A stretch of DNA of 64,000 nt from Streptomyces cyaneochromogenes (GTDB lineage: Bacteria; Actinomycetota; Actinomycetes; Streptomycetales; Streptomycetaceae): the NCBI RefSeq assembly GCF_003963535.1, contig NZ_CP034539.1:2604001-2668000 (forward strand), read 5' to 3'. Below are positions 46,024 through 54,777 of this stretch, piece by piece (the first letter of the stretch is position 1; every line of letters starts with the position of its first letter). The notes beneath the pieces were generated by a model that was given only the letters and a program-made list of their open reading frames with translations, was not told the origin of the DNA and made no database searches. The position numbers were made by a program, and so were the translations under genes.

Positions 46024-46800
46024 ATGAACTTTCACGGCACTGAAGTTCGACAGAGGGCTCTGACACTGCTGCGTAACGGCGCAAGGAACGCAGACGTCGC
46101 CCGGCAGCTCAACGTTCCCGCCGGGACGATCGGCAAGTGGCTTCACCTGGACCGGTCGAAGCGCGGCGAGTGCCCTGGTAGGAAGCCTCCGAAGTGCCCC
46201 CGATGCGACGGCCGCCCTCTCGATCAAGGCGCCTACTCCTACCTTCTCGGCCTCTACCTCGGGGACGGCTACATCGTCCAGTGGTCCGGAAGCAGAACCC
46301 CAAGCCTCATCATCACCTGCGACAACGCTTGGCCCGGCCTGATGGACGAGTGCGAGCAAGCCATGCACTCAGTCTTCCCCAACAACGCTGTGTGCCGGTC
46401 GCCCAAGGAGGGGTGCCACGATGTGAAGCTCTCCTCCAACCACCTGCGCTGCATGTTCCCCCAGCATGGCCCCGGCAAGAAACACGAACGCCCCATCGCC
46501 CTCGAACCCTGGCAACAGGAAATCGTCGACACCTACCCCTGGGAATTCATCCGGGGCCTCATCCACTCCGACGGCTGTCGCATCACCAACTGGGCGACTC
46601 GCCTCGTTGCGGGTGAGCGGAAGCGCTACGAGTACCCCCGATACTTCTTCACCAACCTGTCGGGCGACATCATGCGCCTCTTCACCGAGACCCTGGACTA
46701 CGTTGGTGTCGATTGGCGGCATGCGAACCCGCGCAACATCTCCATCGCCCGCAAAGCCTCCGTAGCCCTAATGGACACGCACGTAGGCCCGAAGCACTAA
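46024..46800 (+). CDS. Free-standing HTH / LAGLIDADG homing-endonuclease-like protein (258 aa)
   Basis: Residues 8-41 form a helix-turn-helix (VRQRALTLLRNGARNADVAR, then LNVPAGTIGKW). Cys50, Cys58 and Cys61 (ECPGRKPPKCPRC) look like part of a zinc knuckle. Two LAGLIDADG-type helices follow about 92 residues apart: YLLGLYLGDGYI (Asp81) and FIRGLIHSDGCRI (Asp173), each ending in the acidic residue expected to bind Mg at a homing-endonuclease active site. ATG 46024 is chosen; an in-frame GTG at 46006 is possible and neither has a good ribosome site. It stands alone 86 bp after tRNA-Leu, is not inside an intron or intein, and has lower GC than its neighbours. Similar HTH proteins occur in other Streptomyces; nuclease activity is inferred from the motifs. 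Confidence 0.78.
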   Translation: MNFHGTEVRQRALTLLRNGARNADVARQLNVPAGTIGKWLHLDRSKRGECPGRKPPKCPRCDGRPLDQGAYSYLLGLYLGDGYIVQWSGSRTPSLIITCDNAWPGLMDECEQAMHSVFPNNAVCRSPKEGCHDVKLSSNHLRCMFPQHGPGKKHERPIALEPWQQEIVDTYPWEFIRGLIHSDGCRITNWATRLVAGERKRYEYPRYFFTNLSGDIMRLFTETLDYVGVDWRHANPRNISIARKASVALMDTHVGPKH

Positions 46801-46806
46801 CCGCAA

Positions 46807-46831
46807 AGGGCCCCTCCTCAAGAGGGGCCCT
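46807..46831. terminator. Bidirectional terminator, LAGLIDADG gene / pyk
   Basis: Perfect 10-bp stem AGGGCCCCTC / GAGGGGCCCT with loop CTCAA, in the 37-bp gap between convergent genes. Confidence 0.88.
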
Positions 46832-46837
46832 CGCCCG

Positions 46838-48274
46838 CTACTTCGGACTGTCGTCCTCCCCGATGTGATGCACCCGCACCATGTTCGTCGAGCCCGACAC
46901 CCCCGGAGGCGACCCCGCCGTAATAACCACCGTGTCGCCCTTCTTGCAGCGGCCGTACTTCAGCAACAGCTCATCCACCTGGTCGACCATCGCGTCCGTC
47001 GACTCCACGTGCGGGCCCAGGAACGTCTCCACGCCCCAGCTCAGATTCAGCTGCGACCGCGTCGCCGGCTCCGGCGTGAACGCCAGCAACGGGATCGGTG
47101 ACCGATACCGGGACAGGCGGCGGGCCGTGTCGCCGGACTGGGTGAAGGCGACCAGGAACTTCGCGCCCAGGAAGTCGCCGATCTCGGCGGCCGCGCGGGC
47201 GACCGCGCCGCCCTGGGTGCGGGGCTTGTTGCGTTCCGTGAGGGGCGGGAGGCCCTTTGCGAGGATGTCTTCCTCTGCGGCCTCGACGATCTTCGCCATC
47301 GTCCGGACCGTCTCGATCGGGTACTTGCCGACGCTGGTCTCGCCGGAGAGCATCACTGCGTCCGTGCCGTCGATGACGGCGTTCGCGACGTCCGACGCCT
47401 CGGCCCTCGTCGGGCGGGAGTTGTCGATCATGGAGTCGAGCATCTGGGTGGCGACGATGACCGGCTTGGCGTTGCGCTTGGCCAGTTTGATGGCGCGCTT
47501 CTGGACGATCGGGACCTGCTCGAGTGGCATTTCCACGCCCAGGTCGCCGCGGGCGACCATGATGCCGTCGAAGGCGGCGACGATGTCGTCGATGGCGTCG
47601 ACGGCCTGTGGTTTCTCGACCTTGGCGATGACCGGGAGGCGGCGGCCTTCCTCGTCCATGATGCGGTGGACGTCCTCGATGTCGCGTCCGGAGCGGACGA
47701 AGGACAGTGCGATGACGTCGAAGCCTGTGCGCAGGGCCCAGCGCAGGTCGGTCTCGTCCTTCTCCGACAAGGCCGGTACCGACACGGCGACGCCGGGGAG
47801 GTTCAGGCCTTTGTGGTCGGAGACCATGCCGCCTTCGACGACGGTGGTGTGGACGCGTGGGCCGTCGACGGAGGTGACCTCCAGGCAGACCTTGCCGTCG
47901 TCGACGAGGATGCGTTCGCCGGGGGTGACGTCGTCGGCGAGGCCGGGGTAGGTGGTTCCGCACTGGTGGCGGTCGCCTTCCGCGCCGTTGTCCACGGTGA
48001 TGGTGAAGGTGTCTCCGCGTTCAAGGAGTACGGGTCCTTCGGTGAAGTGGCCGAGGCGGATCTTCGGGCCTTGAAGGTCGGCGAGGACGCCGACGCTGCG
48101 GCCGGTCTCGTCGGAGGCCTTGCGCACGCGCTGGTAGCGCTCCTCGTGATCGGCGTGGTCGCCGTGGCTGAGGTTGAATCGTGCGACGTCCATTCCGGCG
48201 TCGACCAGTGCCTTTATCTGGTCGTACGAGTCGGTGGCGGGTCCCAGGGTGCAGACGATTTTCGCTCGGCGCAT
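46838..48274 (-). CDS. pyk: Pyruvate kinase (478 aa)
   Basis: Glycolytic enzyme converting phosphoenolpyruvate and ADP to pyruvate and ATP. Conserved blocks in order: RRAKIVCTLGPATDS, MDVARFNLSHGDHADH, ADLQGPKIRLG, the active-site VIAKVEKPQAVDAIDDI and GIMVARGDLGVEMPLEQVP, ATQMLDSMIDNSRPTRAEASDVANAVIDGTDAVMLS as the helix signature region, and the C-terminal domain with FTQSGDTARRLSRYR. ATG 48274. It ends at a strong terminator. Many Streptomyces have a second pyruvate kinase gene. Confidence 0.97.
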   Translation of the reverse strand: MRRAKIVCTLGPATDSYDQIKALVDAGMDVARFNLSHGDHADHEERYQRVRKASDETGRSVGVLADLQGPKIRLGHFTEGPVLLERGDTFTITVDNGAEGDRHQCGTTYPGLADDVTPGERILVDDGKVCLEVTSVDGPRVHTTVVEGGMVSDHKGLNLPGVAVSVPALSEKDETDLRWALRTGFDVIALSFVRSGRDIEDVHRIMDEEGRRLPVIAKVEKPQAVDAIDDIVAAFDGIMVARGDLGVEMPLEQVPIVQKRAIKLAKRNAKPVIVATQMLDSMIDNSRPTRAEASDVANAVIDGTDAVMLSGETSVGKYPIETVRTMAKIVEAAEEDILAKGLPPLTERNKPRTQGGAVARAAAEIGDFLGAKFLVAFTQSGDTARRLSRYRSPIPLLAFTPEPATRSQLNLSWGVETFLGPHVESTDAMVDQVDELLLKYGRCKKGDTVVITAGSPPGVSGSTNMVRVHHIGEDDSPK

Positions 48275-48435
48275 GTTTCGACTCTATGACTTACCGGTGG
48301 GTAGAGAATTGGTCCGGCGTGACTACTCAACAACCTTTGCGTGAAGGGCTATTGACAAGGGTTGAATTGTGCGGCGGGGTGCTCCGATGAGCGTTCGAAA
48401 CATCCCGCCGGGGTTGTTCACAGGCCGGGGTCATT

Positions 48436-49149
48436 TCACAGTTGCGGCGGCGTCATCGTGAATCGCGCGTTCACCTGGGCGTGGACGTGCTGCCGTTCGG
48501 GTTCGAGGTCGAGCGGGGCTGCGGCGGTGTCCTCGGCGGTGGCGTAGGCCATGGAGCGCATTCGGCCGCCGGGGGCCTGCGGGTAGGGGGCGTTCTCCGC
48601 GCCGATGTCGGCGAGTTCCACCAGCGCGGCCAGGGAGCTCCCCAGCGCCTCCGCGTACTCCCGCGCGCGCTGTACCGCTTCCCGAACCGCCTGTTGCCTC
48701 GCTTCCCGGTGGGCCGGCGAGTCGGGGCGCAGGGCCCACCAGGGGCCGTCCACGCGGGTGAGGTCCAAGTCGGCCAGTCGTGTGGTGAGTTCGCCGAGTG
48801 CCGTGAAGTCGGTCAGTACGGCGGTGATGTGGACGCGGCCGTGGTAGGCGTGGACGCGTTCGCCGCGGCCTTTGTCCTTGAGTTCGGGGCTGATGGAGAA
48901 GGCGCCGGTCTCCAGGCGTTCGACGGCGTCGCCGTAGGTCTTGATGAGGTCGAGGACGGTGGTGTTGCGGCGGGTGAGGTCGTCGAGGGCGGCGCGTCGG
49001 TCCTTGCCGCGGGAGGCGACCGTGACGCCGATCCGGGCGATCTCCGGGTCGACCTCCAGGTGGGCTTCGCCGCGGACGGCGATGCGGGGGGCGTCGGGGG
49101 TGCCGTAGGGGACGGCGGGCTGTGGGTCGTCCGTTGCGGGGCTGGTCAT
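48436..49149 (-). CDS. SIMPL-domain (DUF541) protein (237 aa)
   Basis: SIMPL-domain proteins are oligomeric and mostly of unknown role, several being envelope-stress or oxidative-stress related. Here IAVRGEAHLEVDPEIARIGVTV opens the domain, with SISPELKDKGRGERVHAYHGRV and ARQQAVREAVQRAREYAEALG in the middle and a terminal beta strand VHAQVNARFTM. No signal peptide is seen, so it may be cytoplasmic. ATG 49149 is chosen; the frame continues upstream to an ATG at 49209 without conserved sequence. A 161-bp gap with no gene separates it from pyk. Confidence 0.85.
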   Translation of the reverse strand: MTSPATDDPQPAVPYGTPDAPRIAVRGEAHLEVDPEIARIGVTVASRGKDRRAALDDLTRRNTTVLDLIKTYGDAVERLETGAFSISPELKDKGRGERVHAYHGRVHITAVLTDFTALGELTTRLADLDLTRVDGPWWALRPDSPAHREARQQAVREAVQRAREYAEALGSSLAALVELADIGAENAPYPQAPGGRMRSMAYATAEDTAAAPLDLEPERQHVHAQVNARFTMTPPQL

Positions 49150-49300
49150 ACGTCCCACTCTGTCACCCCTTGGCGCGTTAGGGGCCCGGGAGTTCACAGC
49201 TTCGGTCATCAGATCGAAACCTGCGGGGTCTGTTGTTCCTCGCCATGCCCAGGTCAGAATCTACGCGCGTTGTTGACCATCCCCCTCAGGAGAAGCACTC

Positions 49301-51106
49301 ATGCCGTTGGACCGCCGGAAGTTCCTGAAGAAGTCCGCCGTGACCGGAGCGGGGGTGGCACTGGCCACTGCGGCGGCCGCCCCGGCGGCGCAGGCCGCGC
49401 AGACGGCGAAGGGCTCCCGGCCGGCGAAGCGGTACGCGCTGACCGTGATGGGCACGACCGACCTGCACGGCAACATCTTCAACTGGGACTACTTCAAGGA
49501 CGCGGAGTACGCGGACGCCAAGGGCAACGCGAAGGGTCTGGCGCGTGTCTCGACGCTGGTGAACCAGGTCCGTGCGGAGAAGGGCCGGCGCAACACGCTG
49601 CTCATCGACGCGGGCGACACGATCCAGGGCACCCCGCTGACGTACTACTACGCGAAGGTCGACCCGATCACCGCGAAGGGTGGTCCGATCCACCCGATGG
49701 CGGCGGCGATGAACGCGATCGGGTACGACGCGGTGGCTCTCGGCAACCATGAGTTCAACTACGGCATCGAGACGCTGCGCAAGTTCGAGGAGCAGTGCGA
49801 CTTCCCGCTGCTGGGTGCGAACGCGCTGGACGCGAAGACGCTGAAGCCCGCCTTCCCGCCGTACTTCATCAAGAGGTTCTGCGTGCCGGGCGCCCCTGAC
49901 GTGAAGGTCGCGGTGCTGGGTCTGACCAACCCGGGTATCGCGATCTGGGACAAGGCCTACGTCGAGGGCAAGATGGTGTTCCCGGGGCTGGAGGAGCAGG
50001 CGGCGAAGTGGGTGCCGAAGCTGCGTTCGATGGGTGCGGACGTCGTGATCGTGTCGGCGCACTCGGGTTCGTCGGGGACGTCGTCGTACGGTGACCAGCT
50101 GCCGTACATCGAGAATTCGTCGGCGCTGGTGGCCCAGCAGGTGCCGGGCATCGACGCGATCCTGGTCGGGCACGCGCACACGGAGATCGCGGAGCTGCTG
50201 GTCACGAACGAGAAGACGGGCAAGACGGTCGTGCTGTCGGAGCCGTTGTGCTACGCCCAGCGGCTGACCCTGTTCGACTTCGAGCTGGTCCTCGTCAAGG
50301 GCCGCTGGACGGTCGAGTCGGTGAAGGCGACGGTGCGCGACTCGAAGACGGTCGCCGACGACCCGAAGATCACCAAGCTGCTGAAGGACGACCACGACAT
50401 CGTCGTGGAGTACGTCAACCAGGTCGTCGGTACCGCGACCGAGAAGCTGACGACGGTCGAGGCCCGCTACAAGGACGCCCCGATCATCGACCTGATCACC
50501 AAGGTCCAGGAGGACGTGGCGAAGGCGGCGCTGGCGGGCACGGAATACGCCTCGCTGCCGGTCATCTCGCAGGCCTCGCCCTTCTCCCGCACCTCGGAGA
50601 TCCCGGCCGGCGACGTGACCATCCGGGATCTGTCGAGCCTGTACGTGTACGACAACACGCTGGTCGCGAAGCTGATGACGGGCGCGCAGATCAAGGCGTA
50701 CCTGGAGTACTCGGCGCAGTACTTCGTGCAGACCGCCGCCGACGCGGCCGTCGACGTGGAGAAGCTGACGAACGCGAACAACCGCCCGGACTACAACTAC
50801 GACTACGTGTCGGGTCTGTCGTACGAGATCGACATCGCCCAGCCGGCCGGTTCGCGGATCAAGAACCTGTCGTACAACGGTGCCGCGCTGGACGACGCGC
50901 AGAAGTTCGTGTTCGCGGTGAACAACTACCGGGCCAACGGCGGCGGCGCGTTCCCGCATGTCGCGTCGGCTCAGGAGCTGTGGGCGGAGTCGACGGAGAT
51001 CCGCACCCGGATCGCGGAGTGGGTGACCGCGAAGGGCGTGCTGGACCCGAAGCAGTTCTCGTCGGTGGACTGGAAGCTCACGCGCAACGGCACGCCGGTG
51101 TTCTAG
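49301..51106 (+). CDS. Tat-exported bifunctional metallophosphatase/5'-nucleotidase (601 aa)
   Basis: Secreted nucleotidase of the UshA type. The Tat signal is DRRKFLKKSAVTGAGVALA, followed by AAAAPAAQAA at about residue 33. The metallophosphatase domain has TTDLHGNIFNWD (Asp and His ligands), IDAGDTIQGTPL, LGNHEFNYG, IVSAHSG and LVGHAHTEI. The C-terminal nucleotidase domain (about 360-590) has IRDLSSLYVYDNTLVAKLMTG, LEYSAQYF and NNYRANGGGAFPH. It likely releases phosphate and nucleosides from extracellular nucleotides; folded export by Tat fits metal-loading in the cytoplasm. Possible phosphate control was not seen in the short upstream region. Confidence 0.93.
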   Translation: MPLDRRKFLKKSAVTGAGVALATAAAAPAAQAAQTAKGSRPAKRYALTVMGTTDLHGNIFNWDYFKDAEYADAKGNAKGLARVSTLVNQVRAEKGRRNTLLIDAGDTIQGTPLTYYYAKVDPITAKGGPIHPMAAAMNAIGYDAVALGNHEFNYGIETLRKFEEQCDFPLLGANALDAKTLKPAFPPYFIKRFCVPGAPDVKVAVLGLTNPGIAIWDKAYVEGKMVFPGLEEQAAKWVPKLRSMGADVVIVSAHSGSSGTSSYGDQLPYIENSSALVAQQVPGIDAILVGHAHTEIAELLVTNEKTGKTVVLSEPLCYAQRLTLFDFELVLVKGRWTVESVKATVRDSKTVADDPKITKLLKDDHDIVVEYVNQVVGTATEKLTTVEARYKDAPIIDLITKVQEDVAKAALAGTEYASLPVISQASPFSRTSEIPAGDVTIRDLSSLYVYDNTLVAKLMTGAQIKAYLEYSAQYFVQTAADAAVDVEKLTNANNRPDYNYDYVSGLSYEIDIAQPAGSRIKNLSYNGAALDDAQKFVFAVNNYRANGGGAFPHVASAQELWAESTEIRTRIAEWVTAKGVLDPKQFSSVDWKLTRNGTPVF

Positions 51107-51132
51107 ACCCGGAGTTGGTCTTCTGGGGAGCC

Positions 51133-53049
51133 TCAGATCCCGTCCATGAGCGGTGTCAGCGCCTTCGGCTGACGCGCCCGCGGGATCCGGGGCTCCTGCT
51201 GTTGCAGGCCGAAGGTGGTGAAGGCCGTTCGGGTGGGGAGGGTGTAGGTCTCCTTGCCCGTGACGGAGTTGAGGATGTCGGCGCTGCGCCAGGCCGCGAG
51301 GCCGAGGTCGGGGGTGCCGACGCCGTGGCTGTGGCCGCCGGCGTTCTGGACGTAGACGTTGCAGCCGGAGCCGGTGACGTGCGGGTCCATGACCAGGCGG
51401 TACTGGTCGTCGATGCGGGGGCGTTCCTGGCTGTCGCGGCGCAGGTACGGGTCGAGGCCGGCCAGGAGGCAGTCGAGGGGGCGTTCGCGGTAGCCGGTGG
51501 CCAGGACGACCGCGTCGGTGGTCAGGCGCGAGCGGGTGTTCTGGTGGACGTGCTCCAGGTGGAGTTCGATCTTGGTGGTGGCGATCCGGCCCCCGGTGCG
51601 GACGCGGACGCCGGGGGTGAGGACCACCTCGGGCCAGCCGCCGTGCAGGGTGCGGCGGTAGAGCTCGTCGTGGATCGCGGCGAGCGTGTCGGCGTCGATG
51701 CCCTTGTGGAGCTGCCACTGGGACGCGACGAGCTTGTCGCGGACCGGCTCGGCGAGGGCGTGGAAGTAGCGGGTGTAGTCGGGGGTGAAGTGCTCCAGGC
51801 CGAGCTTGGAGTACTCCATGGGCGCGAAGGCCTCGGTACGGCCGAGCCAGTGGAGCCCCTCGCGCCCCGCGGGACGGCGCCGGAGCAGGTCCAGGAAGAC
51901 CTCGGCGCCGGACTGTCCCGACCCGATGACGGTGACGTGGTCGGCGGCCAGGAGGCTGTCGCGGTGGTCGAGGTAGTCGGCGGCGTGGATGACGGGGACG
52001 GCCGGTGCCTCGACGAGGGGCCTGAGCGGGTCGGGGACGTACGGCTCGGTGCCGATGCCCAGGACGATGTTCCGGGTGTAGGTACGGCCCAGTGCCTCGG
52101 CCTCTCCGTCCGGGCCGAGCTGGGTGAAGTCGACCTCGAAGACGTCGCGTTCGGTGTTGAAGCGGACGGCGTCCACCTGGTGGCCGAAGCTCAGCCCGGG
52201 GAGGTTCTCGCAGACCCAGCGGCAGTAGGCGTCGTACTCGGCGCGCTGGATGTGGAAGCGCTCGGCGAAGTAGAAGGGGAAGAGCCGGTCGCGGGCCTTG
52301 AGGTAGTTGAGGAAGGACCACGGGCTGGCGGGGTCGGCGAGCGTCACCAGGTCGGCGAGGAAGGGCACTTGGATGCGCGCGCCGTCGATGAGCAGGCCGG
52401 GGTGCCAGGCAAAGGCGGTGCGCTGCTCGTAGAAGACGGCGTCGAGCTCGGCGAGGGGGTGGGCGAGGGCGGCGAGGGAGAGGTTGAAGGGGCCGATGCC
52501 GATGCCGACGAGGTCGCGGGGGGTGTCGGGGTCGGGGTCGGGCTGTGGGGGTGTTCCTGGGGCTGGGTGAGGGGCGGAGTCGGGGGTTGGTTGGGGGGTT
52601 GGGCGAGGGGTCGCCGCGTGCGGGTCGGTGGGGCGGGTCGTGTCGGGGCGGGTGCGGGGGTCCGCGTGAGGGCCGGCGTAGGAGCCGGCGTGGGAGCCCG
52701 TGTGAAGGCCGACGCGGGCGCCGTCGTGACGGAGGCCGACGTGGGGATCGGTGGAGAAACTCGCGTCAGGGCCGGTGCGGGAGTCCTCCTGAGGGCTCGT
52801 GCGAGGGCGGGCGCAGGCGCCGACGTGTGGGCCGGCCTGGGAACCCGTGCGAAGGCCGGCGTGAGGGTCGGTGTGGGGCTCGGTGTCGCCGATGCCGTGG
52901 GGGTCGGTGTGGTGGAGGCTGGCGCGAGGGTCGGTGTGACCGTTGCCGTTGAGCTCGGTGTGGCGGAGGCCGGCGTGGGGGTCGGTGTGACCGTTGCCGT
53001 TGGGCTCGGTGTGGCGGAGGTCGGTGTGGGGGTTCGGCTGGGGGGTCAT
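51133..53049 (-). CDS. Lysine/ornithine/diamine N-hydroxylase with repeat-bearing N-terminal extension (638 aa)
   Basis: FAD- and NADPH-dependent monooxygenase of the IucD/PvdA/DesB family that N-hydroxylates a diamine or amino acid to make hydroxamate precursors. The catalytic core starts near residue 175: FAD loop LVGIGIGPFNLSLAAL, AWHPGLLIDGARIQVPFLADLV, NADPH loop HVTVIGSGQSGAEVF, and the C-terminal DAVVLATGYRERPLDCLL. Residues 1-170 are a His/Thr/Pro/Asp-rich extension with three 17-residue tandem units. ATG 53049 overlaps the decarboxylase stop (ATGA). No other ATG or GTG occurs in frame before the core, so the extension should be translated. The paired decarboxylase suggests cadaverine or putrescine as substrate; genes matching DesC/DesD are not in the window. 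Confidence 0.9.
   Translation of the reverse strand: MTPQPNPHTDLRHTEPNGNGHTDPHAGLRHTELNGNGHTDPRASLHHTDPHGIGDTEPHTDPHAGLRTGSQAGPHVGACARPRTSPQEDSRTGPDASFSTDPHVGLRHDGARVGLHTGSHAGSYAGPHADPRTRPDTTRPTDPHAATPRPTPQPTPDSAPHPAPGTPPQPDPDPDTPRDLVGIGIGPFNLSLAALAHPLAELDAVFYEQRTAFAWHPGLLIDGARIQVPFLADLVTLADPASPWSFLNYLKARDRLFPFYFAERFHIQRAEYDAYCRWVCENLPGLSFGHQVDAVRFNTERDVFEVDFTQLGPDGEAEALGRTYTRNIVLGIGTEPYVPDPLRPLVEAPAVPVIHAADYLDHRDSLLAADHVTVIGSGQSGAEVFLDLLRRRPAGREGLHWLGRTEAFAPMEYSKLGLEHFTPDYTRYFHALAEPVRDKLVASQWQLHKGIDADTLAAIHDELYRRTLHGGWPEVVLTPGVRVRTGGRIATTKIELHLEHVHQNTRSRLTTDAVVLATGYRERPLDCLLAGLDPYLRRDSQERPRIDDQYRLVMDPHVTGSGCNVYVQNAGGHSHGVGTPDLGLAAWRSADILNSVTGKETYTLPTRTAFTTFGLQQQEPRIPRARQPKALTPLMDGI
52879..53031 (-). 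repeat. Tandem 51-bp repeat inside the hydroxylase gene, three units
   Basis: Units at 52879-52929 (degenerate), 52930-52980 and 52981-53031. The last two differ at only a few positions. Each encodes 17 residues on the pattern PHAGLRHTELNGNGHTD, so the frame is kept. Confidence 0.85.
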
Positions 53050-54512
53050 CGGGGGGTGTTTCCTTCCACCAGTTTCAGGAGGGCGGCCAGGTCGTCCGGG
53101 CGTGTGTGGGGGTTGAGGAGCGTGGCCTTGAGCCACAGGCGCCCGTCTATCCGGGCCCGGCCGAGGACGGCGCGGCCTTCGGTGAGGAGCCTTCGGCGTA
53201 CGGCGGCGACGGCGGCGTCGCCGGTGTGTGCGGGCCGGAACAGGACCGTGCTGATGGTGGGCGGGGCGTAGAGCTCGAAACCGGGGTGGTCGTGGACGAG
53301 GGCGGCGAACTCACGGGCGTGGTCGCAGACTTGCTCGACGAGTCGGCCGAGGCCGGTGCGGCCGAGGGCCTTGAGGGTGACGGCGATCTTGAGGACGTCT
53401 GGTCGGCGGCTGGTGCGCAGGGAGCGGCCGAGCAGGTCGGGCAGGCCCGCCTCGGTGTCGTCCTCGGCGTTGAGGTAGTCGGCGCGGTGGTGGAGGACGG
53501 CCAGGTCGTGCGGGTCCCGGACGGCGAGGAGACCTGCGGCGACCGGCTGCCAGCCGAGCTTGTGCAGGTCGAGGGTGACGGTGTCGGCGGCGTCGAGGCC
53601 GGTGAGCCTGTCGCGGTACCGGTCGCTGAACAGGAGGGCTCCGCCGTAGGCGGCGTCGACATGGAGGCGGGCGCCGTGGGCCGCGCACAGGGCGGCGATC
53701 TCCGGGAGGGGGTCGATGAGGCCGGCGTCGGTGGTGCCCGCGGTCGCGGCGACCACGAGGGCGCCTGGCTGAGCGGACCCGCGGCGCAGCCGCTGAGCGG
53801 CGCAGGAGGTGAGGGCCTCGCCGAGGGCGGCGGGGTCGAGGGCGCCGGCCGGGGCGGGTACGACGACGGGTTCGGGCAGCCCGAGCAGCCAGGCGGCGCG
53901 GGGCAGGGAGTGGTGCGCGTTCGCCCCGTGCACGAGCCGGACATCGGCGCCGTGCGCTTCCCTGGCGAGGAGAAGGGCGAGCTGGTTGGACTCGGTGCCG
54001 CCGGTGGTGATCAGGGCGGAGGGAGCGCTCGGGGCGGCGGTGGCGTTCGGGGCGGCGGGTGCTTTCGGGGGTGGAGTCGATCGGGAGGCTGCGGTCCCGA
54101 AGACCTCCGCCGCCAGCGCTTCCGTCACCAGCCCCTCCAGTTCCGATGCCCCGGGCGCCTGGTCCCAGGAGTCGAGCGAGGGGTTGAGGGCCGAGGCGGC
54201 CAGGTCGGCGGCGGTGGCGAGGGCGAGGGGCGGGCAGTGGAGGTGGGCGGCGCAGAAGGGGTCGGAGGGGTCGGCGGCGCCCTCCGCGAGCGCTCTGACG
54301 ATGTCGTGGAGGGCGTCCGGGTCGCCCTGGTCGGGCAGTACGTCCCCGATCGCGTCCCGCAGGCGCACGGCGACCGCCTCCGGGCCGCCCGAGGGCAGTG
54401 GGCCACCGCGTACCCGGGCACCCTCGCTCAGCGCGTCGAGCACGGTGTCGAGCAACGGCCGCAGGGCGTGCGGACCTTCAGGGCCTGACGCGAGCGACGA
54501 CGGCGTGCTCAT
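53046..54512 (-). CDS. PLP-dependent amino-acid decarboxylase, DesA/lysine-decarboxylase-like (488 aa)
   Basis: Group II pyridoxal-phosphate decarboxylase. The cofactor Lys318 lies in TVTLDLHKLGWQPVAAG, the ring-nitrogen Asp is in RLHVDAAYGGALLFS, and LITTGGTESNQLALLLAR binds phosphate; CAAHLHCPPLALATAADLAASALNPSLDSWDQ is the typical N-terminal segment. By analogy to DesA and related enzymes it would turn lysine (or ornithine, diaminobutyrate or an aromatic amino acid) into an amine that the coupled hydroxylase then oxidises. ATG 54512 has GGGAGG with a 5-nt spacer; the stop overlaps the hydroxylase start. No iron box was seen upstream. Substrate is inferred from the partner. Confidence 0.88.
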   Translation of the reverse strand: MSTPSSLASGPEGPHALRPLLDTVLDALSEGARVRGGPLPSGGPEAVAVRLRDAIGDVLPDQGDPDALHDIVRALAEGAADPSDPFCAAHLHCPPLALATAADLAASALNPSLDSWDQAPGASELEGLVTEALAAEVFGTAASRSTPPPKAPAAPNATAAPSAPSALITTGGTESNQLALLLAREAHGADVRLVHGANAHHSLPRAAWLLGLPEPVVVPAPAGALDPAALGEALTSCAAQRLRRGSAQPGALVVAATAGTTDAGLIDPLPEIAALCAAHGARLHVDAAYGGALLFSDRYRDRLTGLDAADTVTLDLHKLGWQPVAAGLLAVRDPHDLAVLHHRADYLNAEDDTEAGLPDLLGRSLRTSRRPDVLKIAVTLKALGRTGLGRLVEQVCDHAREFAALVHDHPGFELYAPPTISTVLFRPAHTGDAAVAAVRRRLLTEGRAVLGRARIDGRLWLKATLLNPHTRPDDLAALLKLVEGNTPR

Positions 54513-54777
54513 CGTGTCCTCCCGGGCGCTGGGCAAGAGGGATTCCCAGCTTGTACCCGGATGCGTGGTCACGCCCGAAAAGCCCAACGATCGGAACCCG
54601 AAAGGGGGTACCTGCGTACGGGGAAAGCGTGTCGGGGTGGCGTACGCATGGTTGCGGAGTAAAGGAGCTGCTCGCGAGGGCCGGTCGTCCCGGGTCCCGT
54701 CCGGTGCGGGCGGGACGATCAGCCCTGCGCGTCAGCCGTCGGAAGCAGCGCCCCCTACGTCGTACGGACCGGCGTGC

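Noticed and set aside
46024..46800. Integrase or prophage remnant at the tRNA-Leu gene
   Set aside because: There are no recombinase motifs, no duplicated tRNA 3' end was found downstream to 46.8 kb, and the protein matches LAGLIDADG helices instead.
49286..52321. Open frame of about 1011 codons on the minus strand
   Set aside because: Low-complexity Arg/Pro sequence antisense to the 5'-nucleotidase gene, with no ribosome site or motif.
52879..53031. CRISPR-like array
   Set aside because: The 51-bp units are head-to-tail coding repeats without spacers and stay in frame with the hydroxylase.
51133..54512. Complete desferrioxamine (desABCD) cluster
   Set aside because: Only the decarboxylase and hydroxylase equivalents are present; downstream is the convergent nucleotidase gene.
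54513..54777. Iron-box (DmdR1-type) operator upstream of the decarboxylase
   Set aside because: No TTAGGTTAGGCTAACCTAA-like inverted repeat was found in the 265-bp gap, and no gene lies in it either.
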